From positions 1 to 64,000 of the forward strand of contig JBBPII010000010.1 of the NCBI GenBank assembly GCA_038040385.1: a stretch of DNA of 64,000 nt. Direction: 5' to 3'. The translations under genes and the position numbers were made by a program. Of the stretch, positions 7,522-16,441 are shown piece after piece. This DNA comes from Gilichinskyi gelida (GTDB taxonomy: Bacteria > Acidobacteriota > Thermoanaerobaculia > Gp7-AA8). The stretch's first letter is position 1; every line of letters begins with the position of its first letter. The notes beneath the pieces were generated by a model. It saw only the letters and a program-made list of their open reading frames with translations, had not been told where the DNA came from and did no database searches.

Positions 7522-9753
7522 TCAGTTCCTCAAGGGCTTCCCCGTACTAAGCATGTGCGTGATTCGCTCGACCGTTTTCGGCTCGTGGCAGAGCGCGACG
7601 AACACTTTCCGCTCGCGGTCGAGGAAGAACTGCTCGTCGACCCACTGGCCAGCCGACAGCTCGCGGCCGGTGAGGATCGACGCCAGCCGCGCGGTGATGA
7701 GCGCGTCGTATTCGCTGATGTAGGCCCCCTGCTGCATAACGAAGATGCCGGCGCGCAGCGCGGCGAAGACGTCGCGGCCCGCGGCGTAGCACGACTTCTC
7801 GCGCGCCGGAGGCGCGTAGCCTTCCTCCGCCATCTCCAGCACTTCGCGCTTGGCCTCGGCCAGCAGGTGGTCGCGGTTCATGACCACGCGGTCGGCGGAT
7901 CCGAGGAGGCCGAGGGACCGCGCCTCCTCGGCGCTGGTCGACACGCGCGCCGTGCCGATGGTCTGCAGCACGTTCTGCACGAACGGAAGCGGGTCGGCGT
8001 TCGGCGTCCGTTTCATGACCGGCGAGACGACGCGGCGGACGAGCTCCTTACATCCGCCGGCGCCCGGTACGAGCCCGACGCCGACCTCCACGAGGCCCAT
8101 GTACGTCTCCGACGCGGCGACGATCCGCGCCGCGGCCATGGCCACCTCGGCGCCGCCGCCGAGGGTGCGGCCGAACGGCGCGGCGACGATCGGCTTCGAA
8201 CAGAAGCGGACGGCCATGAGCGCGTCCTGCATCGCCTTCACTGCGGGCTCGATGCCATTCGAACCGAAGTTGCCCGACAGATTGGCGCCGACGCAAAAGT
8301 CCGCGCCGTCGTTGCCGATGACCATCCCCACCCACGCGCCGCGCTCCAATTCCTCGACCGAGGCCTCGATCATCGCCCGCACGTCCTCGGTGAGCGTGTT
8401 CATCTTGGTGTGGAATTCGAGTTGGAGGACGCCGTCGCCGATGTCGAGGAGGCTGGCGCCTTTGTTCTCCCGAACGTTCGACACCGCCGCTGCACTCCGA
8501 GAGGGGTGGAAGGTCTCTTTCTCCTCCACCCAATCCGGGACGGCGACGCCGTAACGCCGCATCGCCTCGGCCGTCTCGCGCACGCCGAGGGCGTCCCATA
8601 GCTCGAACGGTCCCATCTCATGCGAGAAGCCCCAGCGCATGGCGCGGTCGACGTTCGTGAAGTCGTCCGTGATTTCGGGGATACGGCGCGCGGCGTAGGC
8701 CAGCGTGTTGTAGACGACGTGGCGAGCCAGCGCGCCCGCTTTGTCGTCCTGTTCGAGGACGAACTTCAGCCGCTTCGGCAGGCTCTTGATCTTCATCGCC
8801 TCAGCGATTGAGGGGATGTCCGGCTCGACGCGCTCGCGGTACTCGCCGCTCGCGATGTCGAGCGTCAGGATCGACTTGCCGCCCTTCTTGTAGAAGCCCT
8901 GGCCGGTTTTGTCACCGAGGCGGCCGAGCTCCATCTGCCGCTTGCGCAGTCCCTCGACGCGCGGCGAGCGGAGGGCCTCGCGCGACTCGTCGTGCGGGAT
9001 GAGATCGTAGAGGTTCGCCGCGACGGACGATGCGACATCGAGGCCGACCAGATCCTGCAGGCGGAAAGCGGCCGTCTTGGGGCGTCCGATCAGCGGTCCG
9101 ACGATGGCGTCGGTCTCTTCGATGGTGTAGCCGTGCTCGAGAACGAAATCGAGCAGCGTGGCACCGCCGATCGAAGCGATGCGGTTGGCGATGAAGTTCG
9201 GCGTGTCGTTGCAGATGACCACGCCCTTGCCGAGGCGCCGCTCGGCGAACTCGCGCACGAAGGCGAGGATGTCCGGGCGGGTGTCGGCGGTGGGGATGAT
9301 CTCCAGCAGCTTCATGTAGCGCGGCGGATTGAAGAAGTGCGTGCCGAGGAAGTGGGCCTTGAAGTCGGCGGAGGCGTTCGCGGCGATGCTGGCGATCGGC
9401 AGGCCCGAGGTGTTGCTGGAGACGATGCTGTCTTTCTTGCGGAGACGGTCGATACGGGCGACCAGCTCCCGCTTCGGCTCCAGCTCCTCGATGATGGCCT
9501 CGATGATCCAGTCGCCCTCGGCGATCCGCGCTTCGTGCTCGTCGAGGCTGCCGACGGTCACCAGCTCCGCGGTTTCCGGCGTGAAGAACGCCGGCGGCTT
9601 CGACTTCTTCATCCGCTCGAAGCCGGCCTTGACCACCTGCTGCGAGACGTCGAGCAGGTGCACCGGGATGCCGGTGTTGGCAAAGTGCGCCGCGATACCG
9701 CCGCCCATGGTCCCCGATCCGATCACCACCACCCGTTGAATGCTTCGGCTCAT
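7522..9753 (-). CDS. 3-hydroxyacyl-CoA dehydrogenase / enoyl-CoA hydratase fusion (FadN-type domain order)
   Basis: 743 residues. The N-terminus has the NAD-binding IGSGTMGGGIAAHFA, then SSNTSGLPI and HFFNPPRYMKLLE, the 3HCDH catalytic region with its His and Glu. Two 3HCDH C-terminal domains follow (NFIANR at about 185; AMRWGFSHEMGPFELWD at about 380). From about residue 430 comes a crotonase domain with CVGANLSGNFG, GRTLGGGAEVAMAA and GLVPGAGG. The order (dehydrogenase first, hydratase last) matches Bacillus FadN and not E. coli FadB. It should perform hydration and (S)-3-hydroxyacyl-CoA oxidation. ATG 9753 overlaps the ligase stop by 4 bp. Confidence 0.95.
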   Translation of the reverse strand: MSRSIQRVVVIGSGTMGGGIAAHFANTGIPVHLLDVSQQVVKAGFERMKKSKPPAFFTPETAELVTVGSLDEHEARIAEGDWIIEAIIEELEPKRELVARIDRLRKKDSIVSSNTSGLPIASIAANASADFKAHFLGTHFFNPPRYMKLLEIIPTADTRPDILAFVREFAERRLGKGVVICNDTPNFIANRIASIGGATLLDFVLEHGYTIEETDAIVGPLIGRPKTAAFRLQDLVGLDVASSVAANLYDLIPHDESREALRSPRVEGLRKRQMELGRLGDKTGQGFYKKGGKSILTLDIASGEYRERVEPDIPSIAEAMKIKSLPKRLKFVLEQDDKAGALARHVVYNTLAYAARRIPEITDDFTNVDRAMRWGFSHEMGPFELWDALGVRETAEAMRRYGVAVPDWVEEKETFHPSRSAAAVSNVRENKGASLLDIGDGVLQLEFHTKMNTLTEDVRAMIEASVEELERGAWVGMVIGNDGADFCVGANLSGNFGSNGIEPAVKAMQDALMAVRFCSKPIVAAPFGRTLGGGAEVAMAAARIVAASETYMGLVEVGVGLVPGAGGCKELVRRVVSPVMKRTPNADPLPFVQNVLQTIGTARVSTSAEEARSLGLLGSADRVVMNRDHLLAEAKREVLEMAEEGYAPPAREKSCYAAGRDVFAALRAGIFVMQQGAYISEYDALITARLASILTGRELSAGQWVDEQFFLDRERKVFVALCHEPKTVERITHMLSTGKPLRN

Positions 9754-11405
9754 GCGTTCTCCACCGCCGCGACCTCTTCGCGCAGCGCGCGGCGAAGAAT
9801 CTTGCCGACGGCGGTCTTCGGAAGGCTGTCACGAATCTCGATCTCCGCGGGACGTTTGAATTCAGCGAGGTTCGCGGCGCAGAGGCTCTTCAACTCCTCG
9901 GCGTGCAGCATCGCTCCAGGCTTGGCGACGACGAACGCCTTGACCACCTCGCCGTAGTAGGCGTGCGGCACGCCGATGACCACCGCTTCCATCACCGCCG
10001 GATGAGTGAAGAGAATTGACTCCACCTCCGACGGATAGACGTTGAAGCCGCCGACGATGACCATGTCCTTCTTGCGCTGCATGATGGTGGTGTAGCCATC
10101 TTCGTCCATGCGCGCGATGTCGCCGGTGTAGAGCCACGTCCGGCCCGCGTCGTCCTTCCGCAGCGCGATGGCGGTTTCGTCCTCGCGGTTCCAGTAGCCC
10201 TTCATGATCTGTGGGCCGGCGATGCAGAGCTCTCCCTCCGATCCGAGGGGGACCTCGGTCGTGCCGTGCTCGATGTCGACGATCTTCATGTCGGTGTCGG
10301 GCAGCGGTACGCCGACGCTTCCCGGCTTGCGGCGGGCGAGCGACGGCGAGGTGTGCGTCACCGGCGAGGCCTCCGACAATCCGTAGCCCTCGCTCAGCAT
10401 GCCGCCGGTCATCCGCTCGAATTGGTCGATGACCTCGAGCGGCAACGGCGCCGAGCCGCTGTTGAAGGCGCGGATCTTGTCGATGCCGTACTCCCGCGCC
10501 TTCGGATGGTTGAGGAGCGAGATGTAGATCGTCGGCACGGCGGGGAAGTAGGTCGGACGGTAATCGCGGATCGCCGCGAGCAGCGCCTCCACGTCGTACT
10601 TCGGGATGAGGATCTGCTGCGCCCCCTGCCACGCGCACGACATCAAGCCGACCGTGAATCCGTAGATGTGAAAGTACGGGATGACCAGCAGGACGCGATC
10701 CACGCCGCGGCTTTGCTCGGGATGGTGCAGGACGGTCGTCTGGATGACGTTCGAGAAGATGTTGTAGTGCGTGAGCATCGCCCCCTTCGGCGTGCCGGTA
10801 GTGCCGCCGGTGTACTGCAGAACGGCGACGTCGTTGTCCGGATCGATGCTGACGCTCGGCACGTTGGGCTCCGCGACGCCGGCGAGGACGTCGCTCAGCC
10901 GCTGCGTGCCGGCGACCGCCGGACATTCCGCTGCGGCGGCGCTGTATTCGGCGACGGAGGTGACGATGATGGTCTCGACCAGGCCGAGCGCAGCAGGGGC
11001 AAGGACGTCCAGCGCGATCAGCAGTCGCATCCCGGAGTCGCGGGCGACTACGCCGATCTCGCGCGGCGTGTAGAGCGGGTTGACGTTCACCACGATCGCG
11101 CCGAGGCGAAGGATGGCGAAGGCGGCCAAGCCGTACTGCGGGCAGTTCGGGAGCAGGATGCCCACGCGGTCGCCTTTCGCGATGCCCATCCGCGCCAGGG
11201 CGGTCGCCAGCCGGTCGCTGCGGTCCTTGACCTCCCCCCATGTGAGCTGCGCGCCGAGAAACGCGGTGGCCGGGCGGTCGGGGACGTCGGCGGCCGTCAT
11301 CCGGAGGATGTCTCCGAGCGGCCGCCGCGGGTAATTCATGTGCGGGCGAACCCAGTAATCGTAATGGTCGATCCACGGTCGGGCTGCGTAGGGGGAGTCA
11401 GGCAC
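9750..11405 (-). CDS. long-chain acyl-CoA ligase (AMP-binding)
   Basis: 551 residues of the ANL adenylate-forming family. QYTGGTTGTPKGAMLTH is the AMP-binding P-loop-like motif, SEGYGLSEASPV and WLYTGDIARMDEDGY are the core A5 and A7/A8 motifs, and KTAVGKILRR holds the C-terminal catalytic Lys. It activates fatty acids to acyl-CoA with ATP, feeding the pathway. The GTG at 11405 is chosen as start because GGAGG lies 6 nt upstream; the upstream ATG would place the ribosome site inside the R3 repeat. The stop overlaps the fusion enzyme start. Chain length cannot be read from sequence. Confidence 0.94.
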   Translation of the reverse strand: MPDSPYAARPWIDHYDYWVRPHMNYPRRPLGDILRMTAADVPDRPATAFLGAQLTWGEVKDRSDRLATALARMGIAKGDRVGILLPNCPQYGLAAFAILRLGAIVVNVNPLYTPREIGVVARDSGMRLLIALDVLAPAALGLVETIIVTSVAEYSAAAAECPAVAGTQRLSDVLAGVAEPNVPSVSIDPDNDVAVLQYTGGTTGTPKGAMLTHYNIFSNVIQTTVLHHPEQSRGVDRVLLVIPYFHIYGFTVGLMSCAWQGAQQILIPKYDVEALLAAIRDYRPTYFPAVPTIYISLLNHPKAREYGIDKIRAFNSGSAPLPLEVIDQFERMTGGMLSEGYGLSEASPVTHTSPSLARRKPGSVGVPLPDTDMKIVDIEHGTTEVPLGSEGELCIAGPQIMKGYWNREDETAIALRKDDAGRTWLYTGDIARMDEDGYTTIMQRKKDMVIVGGFNVYPSEVESILFTHPAVMEAVVIGVPHAYYGEVVKAFVVAKPGAMLHAEELKSLCAANLAEFKRPAEIEIRDSLPKTAVGKILRRALREEVAAVENA

Positions 11406-11421
11406 TGCGATCCTCCAGCCG

Positions 11422-11502
11422 CCCGTCATCCTGAGCCGCGCAGACGGCGAAGGATCTCAGGATGCGCATACTGAGATCCTTCGCTGCGCTCAGGATGACG
11501 GG
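11422..11502. repeat. R3 hairpin repeat, intergenic
   Basis: An 81-bp inverted repeat starting CCCGTCATCCTGAG and ending CTCAGGATGACGGG, with inner arms GAAGGATCTCAG/CTGAGATCCTTC and a short centre. It lies between the SDR stop and the ligase ribosome-binding site. It is the same family as the perfect copy at 45439-45510 and the diverged one at 46984-47086. Confidence 0.9.
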
Positions 11503-11504
11503 AG

Positions 11505-12278
11505 TCATACGATGGTCGCCCCCCCGTCGACGGCGAGGATTTGTCCGGTGATGTAGGCGGATGCGTCGGAGGCGAGGAAGACCGCCACGCCCTTCAGCTC
11601 GCCCGCGTCGCCGACGCGCGGAATCGGGTTGCGCGCCTTGATCGACGGCTCGACGTACTGGATGGCGGGATCGGCCAGACGCGAATGAAAAAAACCCGGC
11701 GCGATCGCGTTCACCCGGATGCCCTGCGGACCCCACGACGCCGCCAGCTCGCGCGTCAGTCCCATCAGCCCCGCCTTGCTGGCGGCGTAGCCGGCGTAAT
11801 GCGGGCCGTGGGTCGATGAGCGGATTCCGGCCACCGAGGCGATGTTGATGATGGAGCCGCGCTGCGCCTTCAGCATCTCCCGCCCCGCCGCCTGCGCGAA
11901 TAGGAACGCGCCGGTGAGGTTGGTGTCCAGCACGCGCTTCCACTGCTCGAGCGGCATGGTCTCCGGCCGCTCTCCCCACGACACGCCGGCGTTGTTGATC
12001 AGAATGTCGACTGCTCCGAAGGCCTCCACCGCGGCGGACACGACTTGCTCCACCTGCTGCGGGTTGGAGACGTCGCACAGCTTCCCCTCCACCCGCCACC
12101 CGCGCTTGCGCAGGGCGTCCACGGTCGGCGTGAGCCATTCCTCGCGCCGGGCGCAGAGCATCAGCGACGCGCCCGCCTCGGCGAGGCCTTCGGCGATCTC
12201 CAGGCCGAGGCCGCGCGAGCCACCGGTGACGATGGCCGCGCGCCCCGACAAATCAAACAGTTGCTGGACGGTCTTCAG
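11505..12278 (-). CDS. short-chain dehydrogenase/reductase (FabG-like), probable CTG start
   Basis: 257 residues counted from CTG at 12278. TGGSRGLG is the cofactor loop, NNAG is present near residue 95, the catalytic Ser is in NIASVAG and Tyr/Lys in YAASK; the C-terminus ends TGQILAVDGG, as in NAD(P)-dependent 3-ketoacyl or sugar-alcohol SDRs. The nearest conventional start is TTG at 12251, but the 9 residues before it (KTVQQLFDL) read as the usual N-terminus of this family. The CTG overlaps the TonB-receptor stop as CTGA, copying the ATGA coupling seen at almost every other junction here. The start is therefore an inference; the enzyme class is firm. Confidence 0.88.
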   Translation of the reverse strand: MKTVQQLFDLSGRAAIVTGGSRGLGLEIAEGLAEAGASLMLCARREEWLTPTVDALRKRGWRVEGKLCDVSNPQQVEQVVSAAVEAFGAVDILINNAGVSWGERPETMPLEQWKRVLDTNLTGAFLFAQAAGREMLKAQRGSIINIASVAGIRSSTHGPHYAGYAASKAGLMGLTRELAASWGPQGIRVNAIAPGFFHSRLADPAIQYVEPSIKARNPIPRVGDAGELKGVAVFLASDASAYITGQILAVDGGATIV

Positions 12279-15253
12279 AACGTGACCTTCGCCGCGAGCT
12301 GAATCTGCCGTCCGGGAAGCGCCTCGGTGTACACCCCGTAGGTCGGCACCGGATTGGTCGGGAACGCGCCCGGTCCAAAGATGTTGTTGATCTCCGTGAA
12401 GTTTGTCCGGTCCAAGAGATTGAAGACGTCGATGATGGCGTCGAACCCGCGGGTGCCTCCGAAGGTGAAGTGCTTGCTCAGGCGGGTGTCGACGATGAAC
12501 TGCCCCTTCATGGTCTCGCTGTTGCGGCGGACTGCGGTCGCCTCATCGCTCGCGTTAGTGCGGGCGCGATCCGACGGGAACGCGCCGCCGTCGCCGTCGC
12601 CATTGCGATCGGCGCCCCACAGCGGCGTGTACGGACGCCCGGAAGCCGCGGTGACGATGGTCGAGAACTGCACCTGCCACGGGAACTGATAGAGGCCGCT
12701 GAGCACGAAGCGGTGGCGCTGGTCATGCGTGGCCGCCCCGCGCTCGGACAGCGGATCGAAGCCGACCGGCAGCCCGGTAAGGTTGTTCGGGTCGCGGCCG
12801 CGGCCGTTCTGCATGGCGATGAACGCGCTCTGGAAGTCGGTCGAGGTGTCCTCGGCCTTCGAGAACGTGTACGACACGAGGAACTGGTAGTTGTCGGCGA
12901 GATGCTTGTTCAGGGAGAGGGTCAATCCCTTGTACCAGGTCTCGCCGAAGCCGGTGTACTGCAGCACCGAGGCGGACGTGCCGGGGACGTTGTTGACGTC
13001 GTTCGGACGGCGGCCGGTGCCGAGCGCCGGCACGACCGGGTTGTAGTCGATGGTGCCGATCTGGTTCTTCCCGCGCACCCACAGGGCATTGATCGCGGCG
13101 GAGAAGTTCCGGCCGAACGCGCGGTCGTAGCCGACGGCGGCCTGGCGCGAGTACGGCGTTTCCAGGCCCGGATCGGGCGAGATCACCAGGCTGGGGTAGG
13201 GCGTGGTCGGCTCGGCCGCCTTGTGTCCCGGCGAGCGCCACGGGGTGATGGACGCCGGAAAACGCGCCACGAGGGTGCGGAGGTTGCGGCCGTCGATGCC
13301 GTTGCCGATCTGGGCGTTGGAGAGGAGCTGGTTGTCGAAGAACAGGCCCCACGCCGCATGCAGCGACGAGCGGCCGTCGCCGGCCGGATCGAAGGCCACG
13401 GAAACGCGCGGCCCGAAGTTGTTGGTGTCGTCCGGGAGCTTGTAGGTGAACGAGCCGCCGGGGATGCCCACGGTGAACGGGATGTCGTACTGCCATTGCC
13501 GCTGGTAGCGAAGGCCGGCCTTGACCGTCAGCTTGTCGTTGATGCTCCAGTCGTCCTGGATGAAGACGGCGATGTCGGGATCGTTGTAGTCATCGCCGCT
13601 GGTGCCGTAGCCCTGGACGTACGCCGCGGGTATCCCGCAGTTTGGCGGAGTAAGACCCGTTGGACAGAATTTGAAAGCGTCCAAGCCGGTAGGAAACGCC
13701 GGGAGCCCGAGGGCGGGAACCGCAGGCAGCGCTTGGAAAATGTAGCGGCCGCCGAAGTGCAGCGGCAGCGCGGTGAAGGTGGTTTTCACCACGTTGAAGT
13801 CGAAGCCGGTCTTCATGGAGTGCGTGCCGCTGAAGAAGCTGACGGTGTCCTTCAACTGGTAGCGCTTGTTGTGGCGCGGCTGCGGGGTAAAACGCTGGCG
13901 GCCGACGCTGGCGAAGCCGACGATCTCCACCGTCGGGCCGCCCGCGAAGTTGTTGGAGCCGCAGGGGCCTCCGCAGTTCGGATCGAGCGACTCGATCAAC
14001 TGGTCCTCTTTGGCGAACTGGCCGCGCAGCTCATTGATCCAGCGGGACGAGAAGGCGTCGGTCTGCGACGCGGCGATCGCCCAGTCGGTGCGGTGCTGCA
14101 CCGCGCCGCGGCTGCGCGCGATGATGCCGCCAAAGGGCTCGATGTTCTCGTTGAGCAACTTGGCGTAGTTGGCGCGCGTGGTGAGCGAGTGCGCCGGCGA
14201 CCACTGGTGATCGATCTTGGCCAGGTAGTTATCCGATTCGACTTCGTACGGTACGTTGCCTAATTCCACCGGGAATCCCGCCGCGTTGAGCAGCGCCGCG
14301 GCGGCGGGATTGATGGTCACGAAGCTGCTGGCTTCGGTGCCCAGTTTCTCCGCGGATACGAAGTAGAAGGTCTGGTCGCGGCGTACCGGACCGCCGACGG
14401 TGAAGCCGTACTGGTTCTGGTGGAACGGTGCCTTCTCCTGATTGTTCAACTTCTCGAAGTGTCCCTTCGAGTTGAGCGAGTCGTCGCGGAAGAACTCGAA
14501 GACGTTGCCGCGCGTCTCGTTCGTTCCGGAGCGGGTGATGATGTTCACCACGCCGCCGGAGGCCTTGCCGAACTCCGCGGAGTAGGAGTTGGTGAGGACC
14601 TGGAACTCCTGGATGGCTTCCTGGCTGAACGTGGCGCGGACGGCGCCGACGATGGGATCGTTGTTGTCCACGCCGTCGACCATGATGTTGTTCGAGCGCG
14701 CGCGCTGCCCGCCGAACGAGAGCCCCGAGGTGGCCGAGGCGCCCTGCTGCGGCGTCCGGTCGGTGGTCACGCCGGGAGTGATGACGGTGAAGCTGAGGAA
14801 ATTGCGGCCGTTGGTCGGCAGGGTGTCGATCTGTTCCTGCCCCACCACCGAGGAGACGGACGTCTGCGTGGTATCGACCAGCGGCGCCGCGGCGCTGACC
14901 ACGATGGCCTCGCTGGCGCCGGGCCGCAGGGTGAAGTTCATTTCGACCAGCTGACCGATCAGCAGGCGGACGTCCTTCTGTTGCTGGGGCGCGAATCCCA
15001 CGAGCTCCGCCGTGATGGTGTAGAGCCCCGGCGGCAGGGCGCCGATGTAGTACCGGCCATCCTTGCCGGTCACCGCGGTGCGCGACTGGTTGGTCGCCGC
15101 GGTAGTCGCTGTGATGGTCACGCCGGGCAAGACGCCGCCCGATTCGTCCAGCACGGTACCTTGCAGGTCAGCGGCCGTGAGTCGCGACTGCGCAAACAAC
15201 CCGATGGGCATGAGGAGAAGTACGAGGATGAGGTTCCGGACCTTTGACGCCAT
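12275..15253 (-). CDS. TonB-dependent receptor with carboxypeptidase-regulatory-like N-terminal domain (Oar-like)
   Basis: 992 residues. A signal peptide (residues 1-21, ending LFAQ) is followed by a beta-sandwich carboxypeptidase-regulatory-like domain (LQGTVLDESGGVLPGVTI), then the plug with NGRNFLSF and VDGVDNNDP, GGVVNIITRSGTNE, and a long beta-barrel ending in a C-terminal Phe (AAKVTF), as outer-membrane proteins do. GGAGG stands 5 nt before ATG 15253. This architecture is typical of Acidobacteriota, where such receptors take up unknown large nutrients. Placed between acyl-CoA dehydrogenases and an acyl-CoA ligase, it may import lipids or fatty-acid-containing compounds. That role is inferred from position only. 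Confidence 0.93.
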   Translation of the reverse strand: MASKVRNLILVLLLMPIGLFAQSRLTAADLQGTVLDESGGVLPGVTITATTAATNQSRTAVTGKDGRYYIGALPPGLYTITAELVGFAPQQQKDVRLLIGQLVEMNFTLRPGASEAIVVSAAAPLVDTTQTSVSSVVGQEQIDTLPTNGRNFLSFTVITPGVTTDRTPQQGASATSGLSFGGQRARSNNIMVDGVDNNDPIVGAVRATFSQEAIQEFQVLTNSYSAEFGKASGGVVNIITRSGTNETRGNVFEFFRDDSLNSKGHFEKLNNQEKAPFHQNQYGFTVGGPVRRDQTFYFVSAEKLGTEASSFVTINPAAAALLNAAGFPVELGNVPYEVESDNYLAKIDHQWSPAHSLTTRANYAKLLNENIEPFGGIIARSRGAVQHRTDWAIAASQTDAFSSRWINELRGQFAKEDQLIESLDPNCGGPCGSNNFAGGPTVEIVGFASVGRQRFTPQPRHNKRYQLKDTVSFFSGTHSMKTGFDFNVVKTTFTALPLHFGGRYIFQALPAVPALGLPAFPTGLDAFKFCPTGLTPPNCGIPAAYVQGYGTSGDDYNDPDIAVFIQDDWSINDKLTVKAGLRYQRQWQYDIPFTVGIPGGSFTYKLPDDTNNFGPRVSVAFDPAGDGRSSLHAAWGLFFDNQLLSNAQIGNGIDGRNLRTLVARFPASITPWRSPGHKAAEPTTPYPSLVISPDPGLETPYSRQAAVGYDRAFGRNFSAAINALWVRGKNQIGTIDYNPVVPALGTGRRPNDVNNVPGTSASVLQYTGFGETWYKGLTLSLNKHLADNYQFLVSYTFSKAEDTSTDFQSAFIAMQNGRGRDPNNLTGLPVGFDPLSERGAATHDQRHRFVLSGLYQFPWQVQFSTIVTAASGRPYTPLWGADRNGDGDGGAFPSDRARTNASDEATAVRRNSETMKGQFIVDTRLSKHFTFGGTRGFDAIIDVFNLLDRTNFTEINNIFGPGAFPTNPVPTYGVYTEALPGRQIQLAAKVTF

Positions 15254-15282
15254 CTGTGCCTCCTTCTTTCTGAAAGATTCTT

Positions 15283-16440
15283 CTAAGCCCGCACCGTTTG
15301 ATGGTCCGGGCTGGTTTCGATACGCGAAGCGACGTGCGGCAATTCGTCGACGACGAGCGAGGCGATGCGCTCCCGATGGAACGAGGCATCGCCGAACAGG
15401 ATCTCCGACGACTTGGCGCGTTTGTAATAGAGCTGGAGGTCGTGCTCCCAGGTGAAGCCGATGCCGCCGTGCACCTGCACGCCGCGGTTGCCCACCTCGC
15501 GGCAGGCGTCGGAACAGTACGCCTTGGCCATGGAAACAGCCAGCGGCGCTGCGGGATCGTTCTCCGTCAGCGCCCAGGCGGCGTAGTACGTGGCCGAGCG
15601 CGCGCTCTCGGTCAGCAGCAGCATGTCGGCGCACTGATGCTGCACCGCCTGGAACGAGCCGATCGGACGCCCGAACTGCTGCCGCGTCTTGGCGTATTCG
15701 ACGGTGGTGTCGAGCACCCACTGCATCCCGCCGACCATCTCCGCGCAGAGCGCGACGGTGGCGACGTCGATCGCCGAGCGGACCGCGTCCCGCCCGCCCG
15801 GCAGAACATCGCCGCTTAGCCGGTCGAACGTCACCTCGTAGAGCTTGCGCGTCTCGTCCATGGAGGGCATCCGCTCGATAGAGAGGGCGGGCGCAGCCAC
15901 GACTGCGAGTCCGTCGTTCGACCGCGTGACGCAGAGGATCAGATCGGCGACAGAGGCATCGCCGACGAAGAGCTTTCGGTTCGCCGTTGGCTGTTGGCCG
16001 TTGGCTGAGGATTCGGTCAACGGCCAACGGCCAACTGTCAACGGCGAACGAATGGCATCGAGATCCCAACTTGCGGTCGCCTCGAGAATGGCGACCGTCG
16101 CCTTCAACTCACCCGCGGCGATCCGCGGCAGCCATCGCGCCTGCTGCTCCACGCTCCCCGCGGCCCGGATCAATGCGGTGGCAAAGACATTGGACAAGTA
16201 CGGGCCCGGCAGACAGGCGCGGCCCATCTCCTCCGCCACCACTGCCAACTCCACGATGCCGGTCCCGAGGCCGCCGTACTCCTCAGGAACGATCAGGCCG
16301 GTCCATCCCTGATCAGCGATGGCCGACCACAAGGGGTCGCCGTCAGTTTCGATCAGACGGCGCACGTTGCACTCGCGCGCCAGGAATTGCCGCGCGGTGT
16401 CCTTCAGGAGTTTCTGCGGTTTGCTGAGATCGAAATCCAT
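15283..16440 (-). CDS. acyl-CoA dehydrogenase with in-frame repeat insertion
   Basis: 385 residues. The N-terminal helical domain (QFLARECNVRRL, WTGLIVPEEYGGLG) and the C-terminal domain (QQFGRPIGSFQAVQHQCADM, QVHGGIGFTWEHDLQLYYKRAK) identify a flavin acyl-CoA dehydrogenase of the FadE-type that often forms heteromeric pairs with a second dehydrogenase, here the gene directly upstream (stop and start are separated by 1 nt). Residues 131-154 are encoded by an R2 hairpin repeat (15979-16050) and lie in a loop of the middle beta-domain just before KLFVGDASVADLILCV. The surrounding frame is intact, so the protein is probably functional. Electrons go to ETF encoded in the same block. Confidence 0.92.
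   Translation of the reverse strand: MDFDLSKPQKLLKDTARQFLARECNVRRLIETDGDPLWSAIADQGWTGLIVPEEYGGLGTGIVELAVVAEEMGRACLPGPYLSNVFATALIRAAGSVEQQARWLPRIAAGELKATVAILEATASWDLDAIRSPLTVGRWPLTESSANGQQPTANRKLFVGDASVADLILCVTRSNDGLAVVAAPALSIERMPSMDETRKLYEVTFDRLSGDVLPGGRDAVRSAIDVATVALCAEMVGGMQWVLDTTVEYAKTRQQFGRPIGSFQAVQHQCADMLLLTESARSATYYAAWALTENDPAAPLAVSMAKAYCSDACREVGNRGVQVHGGIGFTWEHDLQLYYKRAKSSEILFGDASFHRERIASLVVDELPHVASRIETSPDHQTVRA
15979..16050. repeat. R2 hairpin repeat inside an acyl-CoA dehydrogenase gene
   Basis: 72 bp, exactly 24 codons, beginning GTTCGCCGTTGG and ending CCAACTGTCAACGGCGAAC, so the outer 11 bases of each end pair perfectly. The centre is TGAGGATTCG. The inserted peptide includes LTVGRWPL and NGQQPTANR. 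No frame disruption is seen. Confidence 0.92.
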
Positions 16441-16441
16441 A

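Noticed and set aside
12470..14263. 597-codon open frame antisense to the TonB receptor
   Set aside because: Composition (Arg/Ala/Gly/Val) reflects the complementary strand of a high-GC gene; no motif is present.
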